From the NCBI RefSeq assembly GCF_001577835.2, contig NC_029536.1:2542001-2606000 (forward strand): a stretch of 64,000 bases of DNA, read 5' to 3'. Shown here in pieces: positions 60,881 through 64,000 of this stretch (position 1 is the first letter of the stretch; every line of letters starts with the position of its first letter). The stretch is from Coturnix japonica (taxonomy: Eukaryota; Chordata; Aves; Galliformes; Phasianidae). The position numbers and the translations under genes were made by a program. The notes beneath the pieces were generated by a model that saw only the letters and a list, made by a program, of their open reading frames with translations, ran no database searches and had not been told where the DNA came from.

Positions 60881-63564
60881 TTCCCACAGCACGGGTTGAA
60901 GGATAGAAGAATATTTACCTCCAAAATGTGCTGATAAAAGAAATGGGAGAAACAAGGGAGGACCTGGGCCAGCTTTCCAGATGGAGACAGCACGGTGAGC
61001 ACCAGAGGGAAACCACAACGCTTATGTCTCTTAAGACCTCTCAAAGCCTTCTGGTTTATTATCCAATAAAACGGTGACATTTGCAATAGGTTTAACAGTT
61101 AAACTTGTGAAAACAAGCCAAGTCGCAGTGAACACACAGACTGAACCCCCCTTACGGCTGATCTGCTTTTAGCTCTGTACCACTCAAATCCATGGACACC
61201 CCTGTCTGAGCTCAGCACCTCATGCAATGCTGTAACAAGAACAAAACCCTCTATCTGTATCATCCCTGCGATGGAAGCACCAGCAGCAATGAGCAGAGCC
61301 GGAATGAAAAGGAGCAGTGGCTGTTTATGTTGGCAGTCACTTCAAACTCTAATGGAAAATTTCAGCTCTGCCTGCGCTGAGGCGAGAGCAAGTTATTAAG
61401 GAAAAAGGTTCAGCTTTCAGGCAGCAAAGGCTTACACAGCTCACCCCTTTCTGAACGCTGCTGCAGCAAAGACAAGTCAGATAATCATCCGCCTGGACCA
61501 CGCGGTGCATTAATATCCCATCGTTTGGGGAATGCACCAGCAAACAAAATATTTCCTCTGGGAAAGGAGAACGGTGCTAACGCCCATCCTACAGACAGCA
61601 TTAAATTCAGCTACTGTAAGTTATACCACAAAATGTAAACACTAAAAGTCAGTGTAGGGCGAACTAATGGCTTCGTACTCAGGGATTTCACCTAATTATC
61701 CCACTATCAAAGGAGAAAGGCGACCTGAACAACTGCACCCAGGGAGGATCTCTGCCATGTGTTTGCCCCCAGCACTTTGTATGGCATTGCTCAGCACACA
61801 CACCCCACCAGCCCCACACGCATGCCCTGCACTGAAGAGCCACTAGGGAAGCCAATAGTGTGGATTATGTAACAAGATTAAGCATTAATGAGGCACGAAT
61901 AAAACTGTTTATCTAAACCCCAATCTAAAATTAAACAGAAGTTTATGCTGAAAGCCCACAGCGCGCTCACGATGCCTCCTAACACTAACAGAGGACAGCT
62001 TATTTAGTCTCAGAAATAAATCCCAACAGCACTGAATTTGGACAGGGGGATTTTACTACTGTAACAGAGAATATTCTTCATGAAGAATAAATTGACGTGT
62101 AGTCCTTCCATACAGAGCAGAGCACACTGCTCACTCTGATCTAATGAAAGCAGTCGATAGCCACTATTTTCCCTGACTCTCTCAAGGCTAAATGCACAAC
62201 ACCCACCCAGAGGTGCAACTTTCTGATGTGTTGCTGCCTCCTGCTAAGGACGTGACCAAACCTCACACACCCTGAAGATGCCAATGTGCTCGACAGAGAC
62301 CCAAGTCAGTGTGTGTGCACAAAGGCTCCCTGTACTCACTGATCTGCCACCAGGCTCACCCAGGGCTTCAGCCTGCCCAGAAGAGACCAGCAAACAAAGA
62401 GACCATGTGCACAGCCCTGTAGCATAAATCTTCACCGGGGAGTGCAGGAGGAGCCATCGGAGAACATCAAGGCATTCAAGGAGGTGCCATCCCTGGTTTT
62501 AAAAACAGGCTAGAATAAAAAAAGGTTCGAAGTACTTGGGCCCATTCCCATGAAAGGTCTTGTGTTTCCTTAGCCCTATTCAGATGCAGCAGATGTGACA
62601 GCCACCTACTGATACACGTTATTAGCCTGAAACTTACGTACAGCAGCTTGAAGGGAGGCACACATATGCCCCCCTCTATCTCTAAAGAGTCTGAGCTCTG
62701 CTGGTCAGAGACACATCTACTCAAATGGGATTACAGAACTCCAGCTAGAGAACAATCAGACCCTTTCTTCTGGGACTGTGGCCTCCAACAGCTCAGGCAA
62801 CCTGTGACATCCACCCTAGGAGCCTGCAGCCCTGCAGTGGGGGACAAGAGCAGGAGCCAGCCCTGACCATGAGCGAGCCAACAGTGTGACTCAGTCTCCT
62901 CCTCCAACTGCACCCAGGCTTCTGCTTACCTTGTGCATGTCACTGGCACGGAGTTAAGCTATTTACAAGAACACAAAAAGTCAAGTCCCAGCCTTGCAGG
63001 CATGTAAGCCCACTTAGCAGAGGCCTATGGGTGCTGGTCCTTCTGCAGTGCTCACGTTCAAGTAGCTCACTAATCACCTGAAGAATTCATAGCTGAGAAC
63101 TGTTACCACTTTGAGAATCCTGTCTCACCTAGTTTTAGCAAATTAGCCCAAAACAGGAAGAAAAAGCATACACAAAACCAACAGAGATCATTAGGAAACC
63201 TTGCTGCCAGCTGTTTAGCTTGTATCTCACAACACAGGAATCTGGATGGAAGTAATTCATGAAGACCAGTCACGTCACAACGACGTCTCCATGAGTTCCT
63301 GGCATACCAGGTAGAGGAATCAGGAGGGCTGCTAAGAGAGCAGGCTGCTTCCCCAGCAGCACCATTCAACTACAGCTGAGGCCACAATCAGAGGAAACAA
63401 TCTGGGAGCACAGGGAAGGATGGAGACCCACAGTCAGAGTTCAGTGGAAACCCAGCAAGTTTCAGATGCTGTATTTAAGCACCTTTTCTCCACTACATCC
63501 CCACTTAACACTGATGCGGCCTCAAAGCCATCGGCTTTCCTTAATCAACTTCAGCACTCCTGTT

Positions 63565-63578
63565 TCAGCAGGGGGCAC
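63565..63578 (+). promoter_or_regulatory. CTCF-like motif, intronic
   Basis: TCAGCAGGGGGCAC fits 13 of 14 core positions, followed by GCTC. Confidence 0.4.
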
Positions 63579-64000
63579 GCTCAGATAAGAGCAGCTTTAG
63601 TTCCTGTGTCTCTTGCTCATAAAAGCTTGAAGAGAAAGAATGCTACAGCTGTTTACCCCCATGCCCACTGGGAACCTCCCTTGCACATAACTGCTTTGAA
63701 ATAAACCGGGCTAGCAAAGACCTCAGCAAAAATACTGCTTTGATACACAGCTGGTAGTATTTTCTTCATAAAGACCTTTCCTTGCTGGCTATTAATTGTG
63801 CTTAAAAACACTGGAAGAACACGTTAAGTTAGTTAGGGTACGCATGAGAAACACGGGGTTCTTAACACGTCTGCAGAGAGGAAAAAGGCACAGGTGTAAC
63901 TCAAATAGGACATCCCTCACTGTGTGTGTGAGGACGTGTACAGCATGGCCTCATTCTCATTGCTCAGCACAGCTGCTGTGTTACCTCCTGCTATTATGAA

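Noticed and set aside
62455-62520. Possible CR1 fragment (GGCATTCAAGGAGGTGCCAT)
   Set aside because: Only one short phrase resembles CR1 and the flanks do not follow the consensus.

Overview
This window is vertebrate nuclear DNA, most likely avian and plausibly galliform. The mobile elements I can recognise are short CR1 LINE fragments plus a few very old MIR-like SINE relics. Introns are short for a gene whose mammalian orthologue spans hundreds of kilobases, and the one recognisable gene, RERE, is translated here in a form nearly identical to amniote RERE. The species cannot be fixed from the sequence alone.

The right half, about 33.2 kb to the right edge, is the 3' half of RERE (arginine-glutamic acid dipeptide repeats, atrophin-2) on the minus strand. 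Eleven coding exons between 47670 and 35960 join in phase into 1138 residues. In order these are the end of the SANT domain, the GATA-type zinc finger, basic and acidic linkers, the Ser/Pro/Gln-rich atrophin region, the Arg-Glu dipeptide helix, the ALxxLxxY nuclear-receptor-binding motif, the His-rich segment and the conserved C-terminus ending KKEGDKQL. The 3' UTR runs from 35959 to about 33200, where an AATAAA lies on the minus strand. The exons for the N-terminal ~430 residues (BAH, ELM2, start of SANT) are not seen, so 47671-64000 appears to be part of one large intron.

The left half, 1 to about 33.2 kb, lies downstream of RERE and contains no coding gene I can support. It holds two CpG islands (about 1580-2215 and 8950-9345). 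The second runs directly into a ~735 bp, almost pure purine tract with nested internal duplications. It also holds several CR1 fragments, one clear MIR relic (about 13680-13800), A/T and C/A microsatellites, and AT-rich homeodomain-site clusters that look like regulatory DNA.

Just beyond the RERE polyadenylation site, 31.0-33.0 kb carries an unusual concentration of features: a homeodomain-site cluster, a tandem pair of CTCF-like sites, a duplicated GATA-site module, and a 12-bp minisatellite built from 36-bp higher-order units. Read together, 31-33 kb is a candidate insulator at the 3' border of RERE. I saw no new protein-coding system, CRISPR array, retroviral element, tRNA or rRNA gene. 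The most noteworthy items are the candidate boundary at 32.1 kb, the structured purine tract, the two orphan CpG islands and the tandem NAGNAG splice acceptor in RERE.
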